Numbered from the stretch's first letter, positions 39,873 through 48,826 are shown. The stretch is DNA of 64,000 nt from Paractinoplanes toevensis (GCF_018332695.1 NZ_BOQN01000048.1:1-64000), one strand, 5' to 3'. A program made the numbers and translations. Notes: a model not told the origin generated them from the letters alone.

Positions 39873-41435
39873 TCAGTGCAGCGGCACCTGCTCCTGGGCC
39901 AGGCGCTCCTCGCCGGAGAGGGTGGACAGCGGCTTCTCCCGGATGAAGAGCACCACGATGATCGCCAGGAACGCGATCGGCGCACCGACCAGGAACAGAT
40001 CGGCTGTCGCATCGCCGTAGATGCCCTTGACCACGTCGAGGACCTGCGGCGGCAGCGTCGCCAGGTCGGGCACCTTGCCATCGCCGGCCGACGCCGCGGC
40101 GGCCCCGAACTTCTCGGTGAACATCGTCGTCACCCGGTTGGCCAGCACCGCACCGAGCGCGCTCACCCCGATCGCGCCGCCCATGCTGCGGAAGAACGTC
40201 AGCGCCGAGGTGGTCGCGCCCAGCTCCGCGGCCGGCACGTCGTTCTGGGCGGCGAGGATCAGGTTCTGCATGAGCATGCCCACGCCGACGCCGAGCACCA
40301 GCATGTAGATCGACAGCAGGAGCACGCTTGTGGTCGCGTCGATGGTGGCGAGCAGCAGCATGCCGATGGTCATCACGACCGAGCCCGCGACCAGGTACAT
40401 CTTCCACTTGCCGAATTTCGTGATGAGCTGTCCGGCGACGGTCGAGGAGACGAGCAGTCCGAAAATCATCGGCAGGCTCATCAGGCCCGCGACGGTCGGG
40501 GACTTACCGAGAGCAACCTGGAAGTACTGCGACAGGAAGACCGTGCCGCCGAACAGCGCCACGCCGACCAGCACGCTGGCGACGATCGTGAGGCTGACCG
40601 TCCGGCTGCGGAAGATGCCGAGCGGGATGACCGGCTCGGCCGCCCTGGACTCCACCAGCACGGCGAGGGCCAGCAGCGCGACGCCGCCGACCACGAACAC
40701 CGCGGTCTCCCACGACGCCCAGTCGAAGTGCTGGCCGGCCAGGGTCGACCAGATCAGCAGGGTGCTGACGCCCGCGGTGATCAGCAGCGCGCCCAGCCAG
40801 TCGATCTTCACGGCCCGCCGGGATGCCGGTAGGTGCAGCGTCTTCTGCAGCAGCAGGATCGCGGCCACCGAGAACGGCACGCCGATGAAGAAGCACCAGC
40901 GCCAGCCGAGCCAGTCGGTGTCCACCAGGACGCCGCCGATCAGCGGGCCGGCGATGGTGGCGACGCCGAAGACCGCGCCGAACATGCCGGAGTAACGACC
41001 GAGCTCGCGCGGCGGGATCATCGCGGCCATCACGATCATCGCGAGCGCGGACATGCCGCCCGCGCCGACGCCCTGCGCGACCCGGCTGACGATGAGCACA
41101 CCGACGTTCGGCGTGAAGCCGGCGATCAGGGAGCCGGTCACGAACAGCAGCAGCGAGATCTGGATCAGCAGCTTCTTGCTGTAGAGGTCGGCGAGCTTGC
41201 CCCAGAGCGGGACGGTCGCGGTCATCGCGAGCAGCTCGGTGGTGACGATCCAGGTGTAGACGGACTGGCTGCCGCCGAGGTCGGCGATGATCCGGGGCAG
41301 TGCGTTGGAGACGATCGTCGAGGCGAGGATCGCGACGAACATGCCGAGCATCAGGCCGGACAGCGCCTGAATCACCTCTTTGTGGGTCATCCGGGCGGGT
41401 GCGGCCTCGGCCGCGAGGGGTTCCGCGACTGACAT
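39873..41435 (-). CDS. DHA2-family MFS drug transporter (EmrB/QacA type)
   Basis: This 520-residue transporter has about 14 membrane helices. The MFS loop motif GKLADLYSKK and motif C (VFGVATIAGPLIGGVLVD) identify the DHA2 drug:proton antiporter family. It would export lipophilic or cationic compounds. Its ATG lies just after the stop of the TetR gene (one base between). The close link to TetR suggests repression by that protein. The ATG at 41435 is chosen; the frame is open to 41477. Confidence 0.92.
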   Translation of the reverse strand: MSVAEPLAAEAAPARMTHKEVIQALSGLMLGMFVAILASTIVSNALPRIIADLGGSQSVYTWIVTTELLAMTATVPLWGKLADLYSKKLLIQISLLLFVTGSLIAGFTPNVGVLIVSRVAQGVGAGGMSALAMIVMAAMIPPRELGRYSGMFGAVFGVATIAGPLIGGVLVDTDWLGWRWCFFIGVPFSVAAILLLQKTLHLPASRRAVKIDWLGALLITAGVSTLLIWSTLAGQHFDWASWETAVFVVGGVALLALAVLVESRAAEPVIPLGIFRSRTVSLTIVASVLVGVALFGGTVFLSQYFQVALGKSPTVAGLMSLPMIFGLLVSSTVAGQLITKFGKWKMYLVAGSVVMTIGMLLLATIDATTSVLLLSIYMLVLGVGVGMLMQNLILAAQNDVPAAELGATTSALTFFRSMGGAIGVSALGAVLANRVTTMFTEKFGAAAASAGDGKVPDLATLPPQVLDVVKGIYGDATADLFLVGAPIAFLAIIVVLFIREKPLSTLSGEERLAQEQVPLH

Positions 41436-41436
41436 G

Positions 41437-42036
41437 TCACGTGCCTTTCGTAGTGGGGTCGGCCAGGCCGGTGGCAACCATGCGGAAGGACTCGCGGACG
41501 AAGTCGGCGAGCTGGTCGTCGGGGCCGGCGGTGGCCCAGCGCATCATCGCGATGCGGAACGCCGAGCCGGTGACCACCGACGCGAGCTGCGGGAACGTGT
41601 CGGCCGGGGTGAGCCCGACCCGGGCCGCGATCGCCGCGATGAACTCCTGCTCCTTGGCCGCGCCCTGGGTGAACAGGGCCAGCAGCAGGGACGGGTTGTC
41701 CTTGATCACGCGCATCCGGAGCAGCCACAGCTCGCGGTCGGCCTGCATCACCTCGATCGCCGGCTCGAAGACCGTCAGCACGGCGTCGACGATCGGGACG
41801 TCGCGGGGCAACTCGAGCAGCCGACGGCAGACCGTCTCGTTGTCGATCACCGGCTCGCCCAGGATCGCGTCGTCCTTGGTGGCGAAGTAGTTGAAGAACG
41901 TGCGTGACGAGACGTCGGCGGCCGCGCTGATCTCCTCGACCGTGACATGGTCGAGGCCGCGCTCGTCGGCCAGTCGCAGTGCGGCGGCGGTCAGCGCGGA
42001 ACGGGTCTGTTGCTTCTTGCGGTCCCGGAGGCCCAT
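41437..42036 (-). CDS. TetR-family transcriptional regulator
   Basis: This 199-residue regulator has an N-terminal helix-turn-helix (TVEEISAAADVSSRTFFNYF, about residues 31-50) and a ligand-binding helical C-terminal domain. It lies directly before the MFS transporter and is probably its repressor, with drug-like inducers. Upstream, AAACTTT repeats occur in the short intergenic region toward the VanZ-like gene and may be the operator. Confidence 0.9.
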   Translation of the reverse strand: MGLRDRKKQQTRSALTAAALRLADERGLDHVTVEEISAAADVSSRTFFNYFATKDDAILGEPVIDNETVCRRLLELPRDVPIVDAVLTVFEPAIEVMQADRELWLLRMRVIKDNPSLLLALFTQGAAKEQEFIAAIAARVGLTPADTFPQLASVVTGSAFRIAMMRWATAGPDDQLADFVRESFRMVATGLADPTTKGT

Positions 42037-42117
42037 GGAGAGGAGACTACGGTAAAACTTTCAGGCACTGCAAACTTTTATTGGCTGCAAGTCTGTGGCG
42101 CGGCCTACACCCTGGGC

Positions 42118-42507
42118 GTGATCGCCGTGACGGTCCTCCCGATCACGCCGCAGGAACCGGCCGGGCCGGTGATCCACTTCATCCCGTTCCTGGTGGACGC
42201 GCCCAGCTTCGTGCTGAACGTGATCATGTTCGTCCCATTCGGGGTGCTGGTGCCGCTGCGGTGGCCGCGCGCCGACGCGTACCGGAAGATCCTGGGTCTG
42301 GCCGTTGCCGCCAGCACCGCGATCGAACTCACCCAGCTGATCCTCGGGCTGGCCGGGGGCAGTCGCCGCACGGTCGACGTCAACGATCTGATCGCCAACG
42401 TGACCGGCGCTCTTATCGGCTTGGCGGTGCTGCGTCTCGCCGTACCCCATGAAGTGCACCGCCGTGCTTTCGCAAGAAAGCGGCCGTCGCCGCGACCGCC
42501 TGGCTGA
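42118..42507 (+). CDS. VanZ-like membrane protein
   Basis: At least 129 residues of a VanZ-family membrane protein: AVTVLPIT, FIPFLVDAPSFVLNVIMFVPFG and IELTQLILGLAGGSRRTVDVNDL are family landmarks. VanZ-like proteins are small four-helix proteins of unclear function, some linked to teicoplanin resistance in enterococci; there is no vanHAX here. The start is uncertain: GTG 42118, CTG 42085 or TTG 42008 are possible, the last overlapping TetR. The 3' end overlaps the convergent hydrolase gene by 95 bases. Confidence 0.75.
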   Translation: MIAVTVLPITPQEPAGPVIHFIPFLVDAPSFVLNVIMFVPFGVLVPLRWPRADAYRKILGLAVAASTAIELTQLILGLAGGSRRTVDVNDLIANVTGALIGLAVLRLAVPHEVHRRAFARKRPSPRPPG

Positions 42508-43261
42508 CGTAGGGCTCGGTGTCGTAAAGATCGACATGGCGTTCGCAGTCCAGCCAGACGGTCTCGTCGGCCTTCAGCGCGGCAGCGAGCTCCGGCGAGC
42601 AGTAGTCGTCGGTGCGGCCGTGCACCACGAGGCTCGGCGGCAGCAGCGGCCGGGCGGACGACAGCACGTCCAGCGTCATCAGGCTGTGCAGCGAGCCGCG
42701 GGTGACGCGGTTGGTCCAGTTCGCCGGGTGGGTCGAGTAGTACGACCACGGCTCCTCGCCGGGCATCGCGGCCTCGCCCTCGGCCGCGACCGCCGGGAGA
42801 TATTCGTCGTAGCGGTCGAGCATGCCGCGCAGGGCCTCGCGATAGCCGGCCAGGCCCATCCGCTCGGCGAACCAGGCCGGGCTGTTGTAAGCGCCCGCGA
42901 TGCCGGCCACCGCGGCCACCCGCGGATCGGTCGCGGCCGCCTTCATGGCGTATCCACCGCCCAGGCAGACCCCGACCACCGACACCCGGTAGCCCTGGCC
43001 GGCCAGCAGGCCCACCGCCGCGCGCAGGTCGGCCAGCTTGCCCTGGCTGTCCTCGTGCTGGGGGCGGCCCTCGCTGTCGCCCCAGCCGCGGTGGTCGAAG
43101 GTCAGCGTGGTGAAGCCCTCGGCCGCGAACCGCTCGGCGTAGACGCCGGTCACCTGCTCCTTCACGCCGGTGAACGGTCCGGTGAGGACGATCGCCTGCG
43201 GGTCGTCGGTGCGGTGCAGGACGCCGGCCAGGCGCAGGCCTTCGCTACGAAATTCGGTCAC
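42413..43261 (-). CDS. Alpha/beta hydrolase, dienelactone-hydrolase-like
   Basis: This is a 282-residue alpha/beta hydrolase. The nucleophile elbow is GVCLGG, with Cys in place of the usual Ser, as in dienelactone hydrolase. FDHRGWGDSEG is a further fold motif; RTDDYCSPE (acid region) and CERHVDLYD (catalytic His) follow. It is cytoplasmic and the substrate is unknown. The GTG at 43261 has a TAGTGT -10 box at leaderless distance. It is divergent from the HxlR gene, and the regulator may control it. Confidence 0.85.
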   Translation of the reverse strand: MTEFRSEGLRLAGVLHRTDDPQAIVLTGPFTGVKEQVTGVYAERFAAEGFTTLTFDHRGWGDSEGRPQHEDSQGKLADLRAAVGLLAGQGYRVSVVGVCLGGGYAMKAAATDPRVAAVAGIAGAYNSPAWFAERMGLAGYREALRGMLDRYDEYLPAVAAEGEAAMPGEEPWSYYSTHPANWTNRVTRGSLHSLMTLDVLSSARPLLPPSLVVHGRTDDYCSPELAAALKADETVWLDCERHVDLYDTEPYVSQAVAATAAFLRKHGGALHGVRRDAAPPSR

Positions 43262-43267
43262 GCGGCG

Positions 43268-43273
43268 ACACTA
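43268..43273 (-). promoter_or_regulatory. -10 box for leaderless hydrolase gene
   Basis: TAGTGT on the minus strand ends six bases before the GTG at 43261. It lies in the short divergent promoter shared with the HxlR gene. Confidence 0.4.
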
Positions 43274-43331
43274 GGCCGGCCGGGCTGAGGTATACAGAAG
43301 GCACTTCCGCGTACCCATGGGGAGGGTGGCC

Positions 43332-43664
43332 GTGGATCTGATCGTGCCCGACGTGCTCGAAGAGAGCTGCACCACCCGGCAGGCGCTGGAGCGGCTCGCC
43401 ACCAAATGGCGGGTGCTGCTGATCTATTCGCTGCTGCCGGGGCCGCAGCGCCCGGCCGAACTGCGCCGGCGGGTGCCCGGCATCACCCAGAAGATGCTCA
43501 CCGAGACCCTGCGCGGGATGGTCGAGGACGGCCTGGTCGCCCGCCGGGTGCTCAAGGCCGATCCGCCGCAGCACGTCGAGTACGAGTTGACGCCGCTCGG
43601 CCGCACCCTGGAGCAGCCGCTCGCCGCGATCTGCGCCTGGGCGCGCGATTACGGCTCGCGCTGA
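43332..43664 (+). CDS. HxlR-family transcriptional regulator
   Basis: This 110-residue winged-helix regulator (HxlR/MarR-like) has CTTRQALERLATKWRVLLIY and RVPGITQKMLTETLRGMVED, which give the DNA-recognition fold. The GTG at 43332 is preferred because GGGGAGG (43319-43325) precedes it; ATG 43317 is the alternative. It is divergent from the alpha/beta hydrolase gene, which is likely its target. A weak GGTA/TACC dyad lies between the two genes. Confidence 0.9.
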   Translation: MDLIVPDVLEESCTTRQALERLATKWRVLLIYSLLPGPQRPAELRRRVPGITQKMLTETLRGMVEDGLVARRVLKADPPQHVEYELTPLGRTLEQPLAAICAWARDYGSR

Positions 43665-43996
43665 CTGATCTTGACGATCGTGCCGTCCGGGGTGCGGATG
43701 CACAGCTGCTCGCCGAGGTCCTGGTCGGCGGTGACCTCGGTGACCGGCAGTCCGGCCCGGTGCAGTCGCCGCTCCCACTGCTCCAGCGGGCCGGACGTGC
43801 CGAAGTGCAGCTCCACCGGGGTCTCGCCGCGCGCCTCGTCGGCCGGGCGGGCGAGCAGGCCGAGCTGGACGGTGCCGAGCTGGAGCAGCACCCACTCCGA
43901 ATCGCGGCCGCCGTGGATGATCTCGGCGCCGAGCTTCTCGTAGAAGGCGATCGCGGCGGCCATGTTGCCGACGTGAACCAGTGGCCGCAACTCCAT
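43649..43996 (-). CDS. VOC-family (glyoxalase-like) protein
   Basis: This 115-residue protein of the vicinal oxygen chelate fold begins LRPLVHVGNMAAAIAFYEKLGA and ends RTPDGTIVKISQ, the beta-alpha-beta pattern of glyoxalase/dioxygenase proteins. Function could be resistance, isomerase or binding; not determined. It is convergent with the HxlR gene, overlapping by 16 bases, and 132 bases lie between it and the next minus-strand gene body. Confidence 0.85.
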   Translation of the reverse strand: MELRPLVHVGNMAAAIAFYEKLGAEIIHGGRDSEWVLLQLGTVQLGLLARPADEARGETPVELHFGTSGPLEQWERRLHRAGLPVTEVTADQDLGEQLCIRTPDGTIVKISQREP

Positions 43997-44041
43997 GATC
44001 GTCCCCTCTCTCGCGCCTGTCCCGGCGTGTTCAACGACCGA

Positions 44042-44515
44042 TCAGTCGTTGAGCTGCGCGCGTTCGATCTCGGCCAGCGCCGCGGTGAGGAACGGCGGGA
44101 CCGGGCGCGGGCCGAGCAGGTCGGCCAGCAGCAGCGCGGCGTGCCGGGCCAGCTCGTCGAGTTTCGGCGGGGGCGTCTCGTCGTCCTCGTCGGCGACCCC
44201 GAGCGCACCGGCCAGCAGCAGCAGGATCACGTGCGGGTCGACCTCGGTCTGCCACTCGGACGCGCCGCGGACGGACCGCTCCAGCACCGCCCGCACGCCT
44301 TCGGCATCGATGCCGTCGGGCTGGGTGTCCTCCAGCAGCAGGCGCACGGTCACGCCCAGGATCAGGCCGGTGTGCGCCGGGTCGAGAGCGGCCATCCGGG
44401 CGACGGCGTCGGCCAGCGCGTCGCCGTCCCGGTGCTGCGCGGCCCCGACCGCGTCGGTCGCCGCGGCCGCGATCGGCCGGGCCGGAGGTGGGAGATGCCG
44501 CCAGTTCTGTTCCAT
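44042..44515 (-). CDS. Hypothetical helical protein
   Basis: This 157-residue protein is probably all-helical and cytoplasmic, with a Leu-rich middle (LILGVTVRLLLED, VILLLLAGALGV). The ATG at 44515 is 10 bases from the ATG of the divergent serine hydrolase, so each gene's ribosome site would lie in the other's coding region. The start of one of them may be wrong. No family recognised. Confidence 0.55.
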   Translation of the reverse strand: MEQNWRHLPPPARPIAAAATDAVGAAQHRDGDALADAVARMAALDPAHTGLILGVTVRLLLEDTQPDGIDAEGVRAVLERSVRGASEWQTEVDPHVILLLLAGALGVADEDDETPPPKLDELARHAALLLADLLGPRPVPPFLTAALAEIERAQLND

Positions 44516-44525
44516 GCTGTACCCC

Positions 44526-45659
44526 ATGACGAGTTCGTTGCGTGCGGCGATCACCGCTCGGGTTGATCGTGGCGAGTTCCCCGGTGTCGTCGCGCTGGTA
44601 GCGCGCGGCGACGACGTTACCGTCCACACCGTCGGCGTGACCCGCTTCGGCGGTGACGTCCCGATGCGGCGGGACACGCCCTTCCGGATCGCCTCGATGA
44701 CCAAGCCGGTGCTGGCCGCCGCCGCCCTGATGCTCGCCGAGGACGACCGGATCGACCTCGAGGAGCCGATCGCCAAGGTGCTGCCCGAGCTGGCCGCGCC
44801 GCGCGTCCTGCGCCGCCTGGACGGGCCGCTCGACGACACGGTCGAGGCGGTCCGCCCGATCACCGTGGCCGATCTGCTGACCTTCACCTGCGGGTTCGGG
44901 CAGGTGATGGACGGCGACCGGTTCGACCCGCCGTTCCCGATCGTCGACGCGTGGCGCGACCTCGGCCTGATCATGAGCGACCCCTATCCGCGCAACCAGC
45001 ACGACCCGGACGAGTGGATCCGCCGGCTGGGCACGCTTCCGCTGATGCGCCAGCCCGGCGAGACGTGGATGTACAACGCCGGGACGCTGGTGCTCGGGGT
45101 GCTGCTGGCCCGGGCTGCCGACCAGCCGCTCGACGAACTGCTGCACGAGCGGGTCCTCGCGCCGCTCGGCATGACCGGCACCGCCTTCTGGCTGCCGGCC
45201 GAGCGGGCCGCCGAGTTGCCGGCCTATTACATGAGTGCGGGCGACGAGCGGCGGGACAGCGGCCCTGATCTGTGGAGCACCCCGCCGATCTTCCCGTCCG
45301 GTTCCGGTGGGCTGATCTCCACCGCCGACGATTACCTGGCCTTCGGCCGGCTGCTGCTGAGCGGCGGTGTCGCCGGTGGCACCCGGCTGCTCTCCGAGCA
45401 GTCGGTGGCCGCGATGACCCGCAACCATCTGACCCCGGCCCAGATCGAGGGCGCCGGCTCCCTGCTCGGCGGGGAGGGCTGGGGGTACGGCATGTGCGTG
45501 ACCGCCACCGGACGGTACGGCTGGTCCGGCGGTTTCGGCACCGACTGGTTCAACGACCCGGCCGAGGATCTCACGGTGATCCTTCTCAGCCAGGTCAGCG
45601 ATCTGCTGTGGAACGGGGCACTGCAGGAGTTCAGCCGCCTCGCCTACGCTGCGGATTGA
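44526..45659 (+). CDS. Serine hydrolase, beta-lactamase family (cytoplasmic)
   Basis: This 377-residue class C beta-lactamase-like hydrolase has no signal peptide. SxxK is S57-MTK60, the Tyr motif is YNAGT near residue 183, and a GGFG segment near the C terminus replaces the KTG box. Such enzymes are mostly esterases or D-amino-acid hydrolases, not resistance enzymes. The SnoaL-like gene follows 23 bases on and may be cotranscribed. Confidence 0.85.
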   Translation: MTSSLRAAITARVDRGEFPGVVALVARGDDVTVHTVGVTRFGGDVPMRRDTPFRIASMTKPVLAAAALMLAEDDRIDLEEPIAKVLPELAAPRVLRRLDGPLDDTVEAVRPITVADLLTFTCGFGQVMDGDRFDPPFPIVDAWRDLGLIMSDPYPRNQHDPDEWIRRLGTLPLMRQPGETWMYNAGTLVLGVLLARAADQPLDELLHERVLAPLGMTGTAFWLPAERAAELPAYYMSAGDERRDSGPDLWSTPPIFPSGSGGLISTADDYLAFGRLLLSGGVAGGTRLLSEQSVAAMTRNHLTPAQIEGAGSLLGGEGWGYGMCVTATGRYGWSGGFGTDWFNDPAEDLTVILLSQVSDLLWNGALQEFSRLAYAAD

Positions 45660-45682
45660 GACGAGCTGGGGAGGCGTACGCG

Positions 45683-46048
45683 ATGAGCAGTCTCGATGCG
45701 GTGACGGCGTGGGTGGAGAACTACCGCAAGGCGTGGGAGTCGAATGATCCACACGACATAGGTGATCTTTTCGCAGAGAATGCCGCCTATTTCACGGAAC
45801 CGTTCGCGAAGCCGTGGCTCGGTCGCGACAAAATTGTCGAGAAGTGGCTGAAACGTCGGGACAAACCGGGAACGACCACGTTCGAGTGGCATCCGCTGCT
45901 GGTCACCGAGGATCTTGCGATCATCGAGGCGACGACCAGGTATCCGAAAAAAACTTTCAGCAACCTGTGGGTCCTGCGCCTGGACAACCTGGGTCAGGCT
46001 CGCCAGTTCACCGAGTGGTGGATGCAGCATCCGGCTCCGAAACAATAG
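45683..46048 (+). CDS. SnoaL-like (NTF2-fold) protein
   Basis: This 121-residue protein of the NTF2/SnoaL-like fold has VENYRKAWESNDPHDIGDLF at the start and FTEPFAKPWLGRDKIVEKW in the middle. Members act as isomerases, cyclases or ligand binders. The ATG at 45683 has GGGGAGG. Base composition is noticeably lower in GC than the neighbours, which may reflect transfer. It probably forms an operon with the preceding hydrolase. Confidence 0.8.
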   Translation: MSSLDAVTAWVENYRKAWESNDPHDIGDLFAENAAYFTEPFAKPWLGRDKIVEKWLKRRDKPGTTTFEWHPLLVTEDLAIIEATTRYPKKTFSNLWVLRLDNLGQARQFTEWWMQHPAPKQ

Positions 46049-46112
46049 GGAAATGTGAAACACGAATAGCATTCGATGTGCGAATTTCCGGCCGGGCGGG
46101 CAGACTGCCACG

Positions 46113-47879
46113 GTGGAGGTTCGGCAGACGATCGGCGGCCGCTACAAATTGCTGGACGAACTCGGCAGTGGTGGCATGGCCGTGGTGTGGCGTGCGCGCG
46201 ACGAGGTGCTCGGGCGCCCGGTCGCGGTGAAACTTCTGGCCGGCCGCTACACCGATGATCCGCAGTCGCGCGTCCGCATCCGCGACGAGGCGCGGGCCGC
46301 CGCCACCCTCTCGCACCCGAACATCGCCCAGGTCTACGACTACGGCGAGGCCGCCGACACGGGCACCCCGTACGTCGTCATGGAATTGATCAATGGCCCG
46401 ACCCTGCAGCAGCGGGTCTCGGCCGGGAAGCTGCCGCCGCGCACGGTCTTCCGGATCTGCGGCGAGGTGGCCGCCGCGCTGGCCGCCGCACACGCCGACG
46501 GCCTGGTGCACCGCGACATCAAGATGGCCAACATCATGGTCACCCCGGCCGGCGCCAAGGTGGTCGACTTCGGCATCGCGGCTGCGATCGGTCCCGCCTC
46601 GCCCGAGGAGATGCTCGTCGGCACCCCCGCCTACCTGGCCCCCGAACGGCTGACCGGGGCTGAGATCGTGCCGGCGTCCGATGTGTACGCGCTCGGCGTC
46701 CTCCTCTACCGCCTGCTGGCCGACGAATCGCCCTGGTCGGTGGAGAGCACCACGCAGATGTTGCGGGCCCACGTCTACCTCGAACCGGCCCCGCTGCCCG
46801 ACCTGCCCGGCGTGCCGCCGGCGGTGACCAAGCTGATCAGCCGCTGCCTGGCCAAGGACCCGGCCTCCCGGCCGAGCGCGAGCGAGGTGTCGAGCACGCT
46901 GGCCGACGCGGCCGAGGCTTCGCTGGCGATCAACCCCGATGCCGTACGGGGTGAAGCCGGCACCCACGCACCCCGGATCCCGCACCCCGCCTCCGGTGCG
47001 GCCGACGACCTGGACGCCGAGACCGGGGTGTGGCAGGCACCGTTGCGCTCGGACAATTCCGGGGCGGCGCGGGACGGGAACCGGGCCGGCAACATCGGCC
47101 CGGGCGGGCGTGCCGGTGTCGCGAGCGGGTCCGGCAACGCGTCCGGTGCGGTGGGGGCCGGGCCCTCCGGTCGACGCGATGCCGGCCGGAAAGCCGGTAA
47201 CGTGCCACGGGCGCGGGCCGGGCGAAACCGGCCGGCCGCGGTGGTCACCGAGGTCCTACCGGCCGTCCGGGGCGGCTCCCTGGCCGGTGCGGGGCAGTCC
47301 AGGGGCGCTCGACGCGTACGCAAAAAGCAGTTGATGTTGATTGTGGCGATCGTCGTGGTGCTGACGGCGGCCATCGTCGGTCTGGTGTTGCAGGGCGACT
47401 CCGGCGCGGGGATCGCGACACCGGACGCCGCCGAGACCGTCTCCGTTGCACCCACCGTGAGCAGGTCGGCGGGCGTGCCCACGGTGAGTAAGGGCGGCGA
47501 GGTCACCCGGCCCACGGCCACCGGGGTGCCGGCCAACCCGCCGGTCGCCGGGAGTGAGCCGATCGCCTCGGTGAGCCCGGGCGGCTCGGCGGCCTCGTCC
47601 GGCGCGCCGAGCTCACCGGCGCCCAGCACCTCGGACGGCGCGTCGTCGGCGCCCGAGGGAAAGCAGCTCGAATCGCCGGGCGGCGTGATCCACGCCGTCT
47701 GCACCGCGGGCAAGGCCAAGCTGACCTCGTGGGAGGCCAATCCGGGCTACGAGGTGGAGAAGGTGGAACCGGGCCCGGCACTGACCGTGGTGGCGATCTT
47801 CAAGAGCCTCACGAGCCGTTACCGCACCACGGTGACCTGCGTCGCGGGCACGCCCACCCCGGTGGTGCTCCCGCTCTGA
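46113..47879 (+). CDS. Receptor-type Ser/Thr protein kinase (PknB-like)
   Basis: This is a 588-residue kinase with an N-terminal Hanks-type domain (about 10-270), a disordered Gly/Ala/Arg-rich linker, one membrane helix (about 408-428) and an extracytoplasmic Ser/Thr/Pro stretch ending in a small domain with two Cys. ATP and catalytic residues are seen: GSGGMA (18-23), Lys40, HRDIKMAN (133-140), DFG at Asp152 and APE. It phosphorylates proteins; FHA protein substrates are possible partners (one at 7 kb). There are no PASTA repeats. The 3' end overlaps the convergent ArsR gene by 61 bases. The start GTG 46113 has only a weak ribosome site. Confidence 0.9.
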   Translation: MEVRQTIGGRYKLLDELGSGGMAVVWRARDEVLGRPVAVKLLAGRYTDDPQSRVRIRDEARAAATLSHPNIAQVYDYGEAADTGTPYVVMELINGPTLQQRVSAGKLPPRTVFRICGEVAAALAAAHADGLVHRDIKMANIMVTPAGAKVVDFGIAAAIGPASPEEMLVGTPAYLAPERLTGAEIVPASDVYALGVLLYRLLADESPWSVESTTQMLRAHVYLEPAPLPDLPGVPPAVTKLISRCLAKDPASRPSASEVSSTLADAAEASLAINPDAVRGEAGTHAPRIPHPASGAADDLDAETGVWQAPLRSDNSGAARDGNRAGNIGPGGRAGVASGSGNASGAVGAGPSGRRDAGRKAGNVPRARAGRNRPAAVVTEVLPAVRGGSLAGAGQSRGARRVRKKQLMLIVAIVVVLTAAIVGLVLQGDSGAGIATPDAAETVSVAPTVSRSAGVPTVSKGGEVTRPTATGVPANPPVAGSEPIASVSPGGSAASSGAPSSPAPSTSDGASSAPEGKQLESPGGVIHAVCTAGKAKLTSWEANPGYEVEKVEPGPALTVVAIFKSLTSRYRTTVTCVAGTPTPVVLPL

Positions 47880-48826
47880 CTCGCGGCCAGCAGGGCCTCG
47901 GCGATCTCGGTGCGGGTGTTCAGCAGGGAGCGGCCTTGACGGTGGGTCACCACCAGACCGGCCGCCCGCAGCGTGGACAGGTGCTGGGAGACGCCACCGG
48001 CGGTCATGCCGGTGCGCCCGGCGAGCTCGGTGGTGGACCGCGGTGTGCCGAGTTCCCGCAGCAGGGCGGCTCGGCCGCGACCCAGCAGGGCCACCAGCGG
48101 TTCCGGCGATCGGGACGACTGCTCCCACAGGGTGGCCACCCCGTGCGCCGGATAGGCCAGTTGCGGCACCTCGCCCGCCGTCACGGTGAGCACCGACGGC
48201 CAGACGAACACCGACGGGATCAGCACCACCCCGGTGCCGTCCGGCACGTCGGGAGCGGTGCAGTGCGGCTGGTCGATGGTCAGCCCGCCGTCGTGCCAGG
48301 TGACCTGGGGATGCAGATCGTTGAGGACGGCGGTGCTGCCGCTCTCGGCCACCCGGCGGGCCTGCCGATGCACCTCGGCCTCGAGCAGGGCGCGCATCCG
48401 CGGCCAGTCGGGGGCGATCGCGACCTGCCAGTACGACTCGATCTCGGCGGCCAGCCGGGCCAGGCCGGTCACCGGGTCGGCGTGCAGCTTGCGCAGCGGC
48501 CGCGGCCGGTCGGCACCCAGCAGGTCGAGGTGCTCCCGGACCAGCGCGGCCGGGGTGGCGCGCAGGCCGGTCAGCTCGCGCCGGAGGTCGGCGGAGAGGC
48601 CGGACGGCGGCGGGGTGAGGAAGTCGGGCGTGTAACCGCCGGTCGGGGCGATCAGGTGCCAGAGCAGCGTCTCGGAGGAGAGCCGGGCCCGGCGCGACCA
48701 GGTGCGGAAGATCGGCGGCACACCTGGGTCGCGGAGGATGCGGACGCTGGCCAGCACCTCCCACAGGCAGGAGACGGCGAAGCGGATGCGGGTCGCGGAC
48801 GTCGCCGACAGGCCGATGGTGGCCAA
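47819..48826 (-). CDS. ArsR-type regulator with N-terminal DUF5937-like domain
   Basis: This 335-residue protein has an N-terminal ~190-residue region of the DUF5937 type (FAVSCLWEVLASVRILRDPG) and a C-terminal ArsR-like winged helix (about 255-320; GVSQHLSTLRAAGLVVTHRQG). It is likely a DNA-binding regulator of the divergent PEP-mutase-like gene, which starts 70 bases away. The ATG at 48826 is used. Confidence 0.83.
   Translation of the reverse strand: MATIGLSATSATRIRFAVSCLWEVLASVRILRDPGVPPIFRTWSRRARLSSETLLWHLIAPTGGYTPDFLTPPPSGLSADLRRELTGLRATPAALVREHLDLLGADRPRPLRKLHADPVTGLARLAAEIESYWQVAIAPDWPRMRALLEAEVHRQARRVAESGSTAVLNDLHPQVTWHDGGLTIDQPHCTAPDVPDGTGVVLIPSVFVWPSVLTVTAGEVPQLAYPAHGVATLWEQSSRSPEPLVALLGRGRAALLRELGTPRSTTELAGRTGMTAGGVSQHLSTLRAAGLVVTHRQGRSLLNTRTEIAEALLAASQSGSTTGVGVPATQVTVVR

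Noticed and set aside
42118..42507. Glycopeptide resistance locus from the VanZ-like gene
   Set aside because: No vanHAX or vanRS genes are present; VanZ-like proteins are widespread without resistance.
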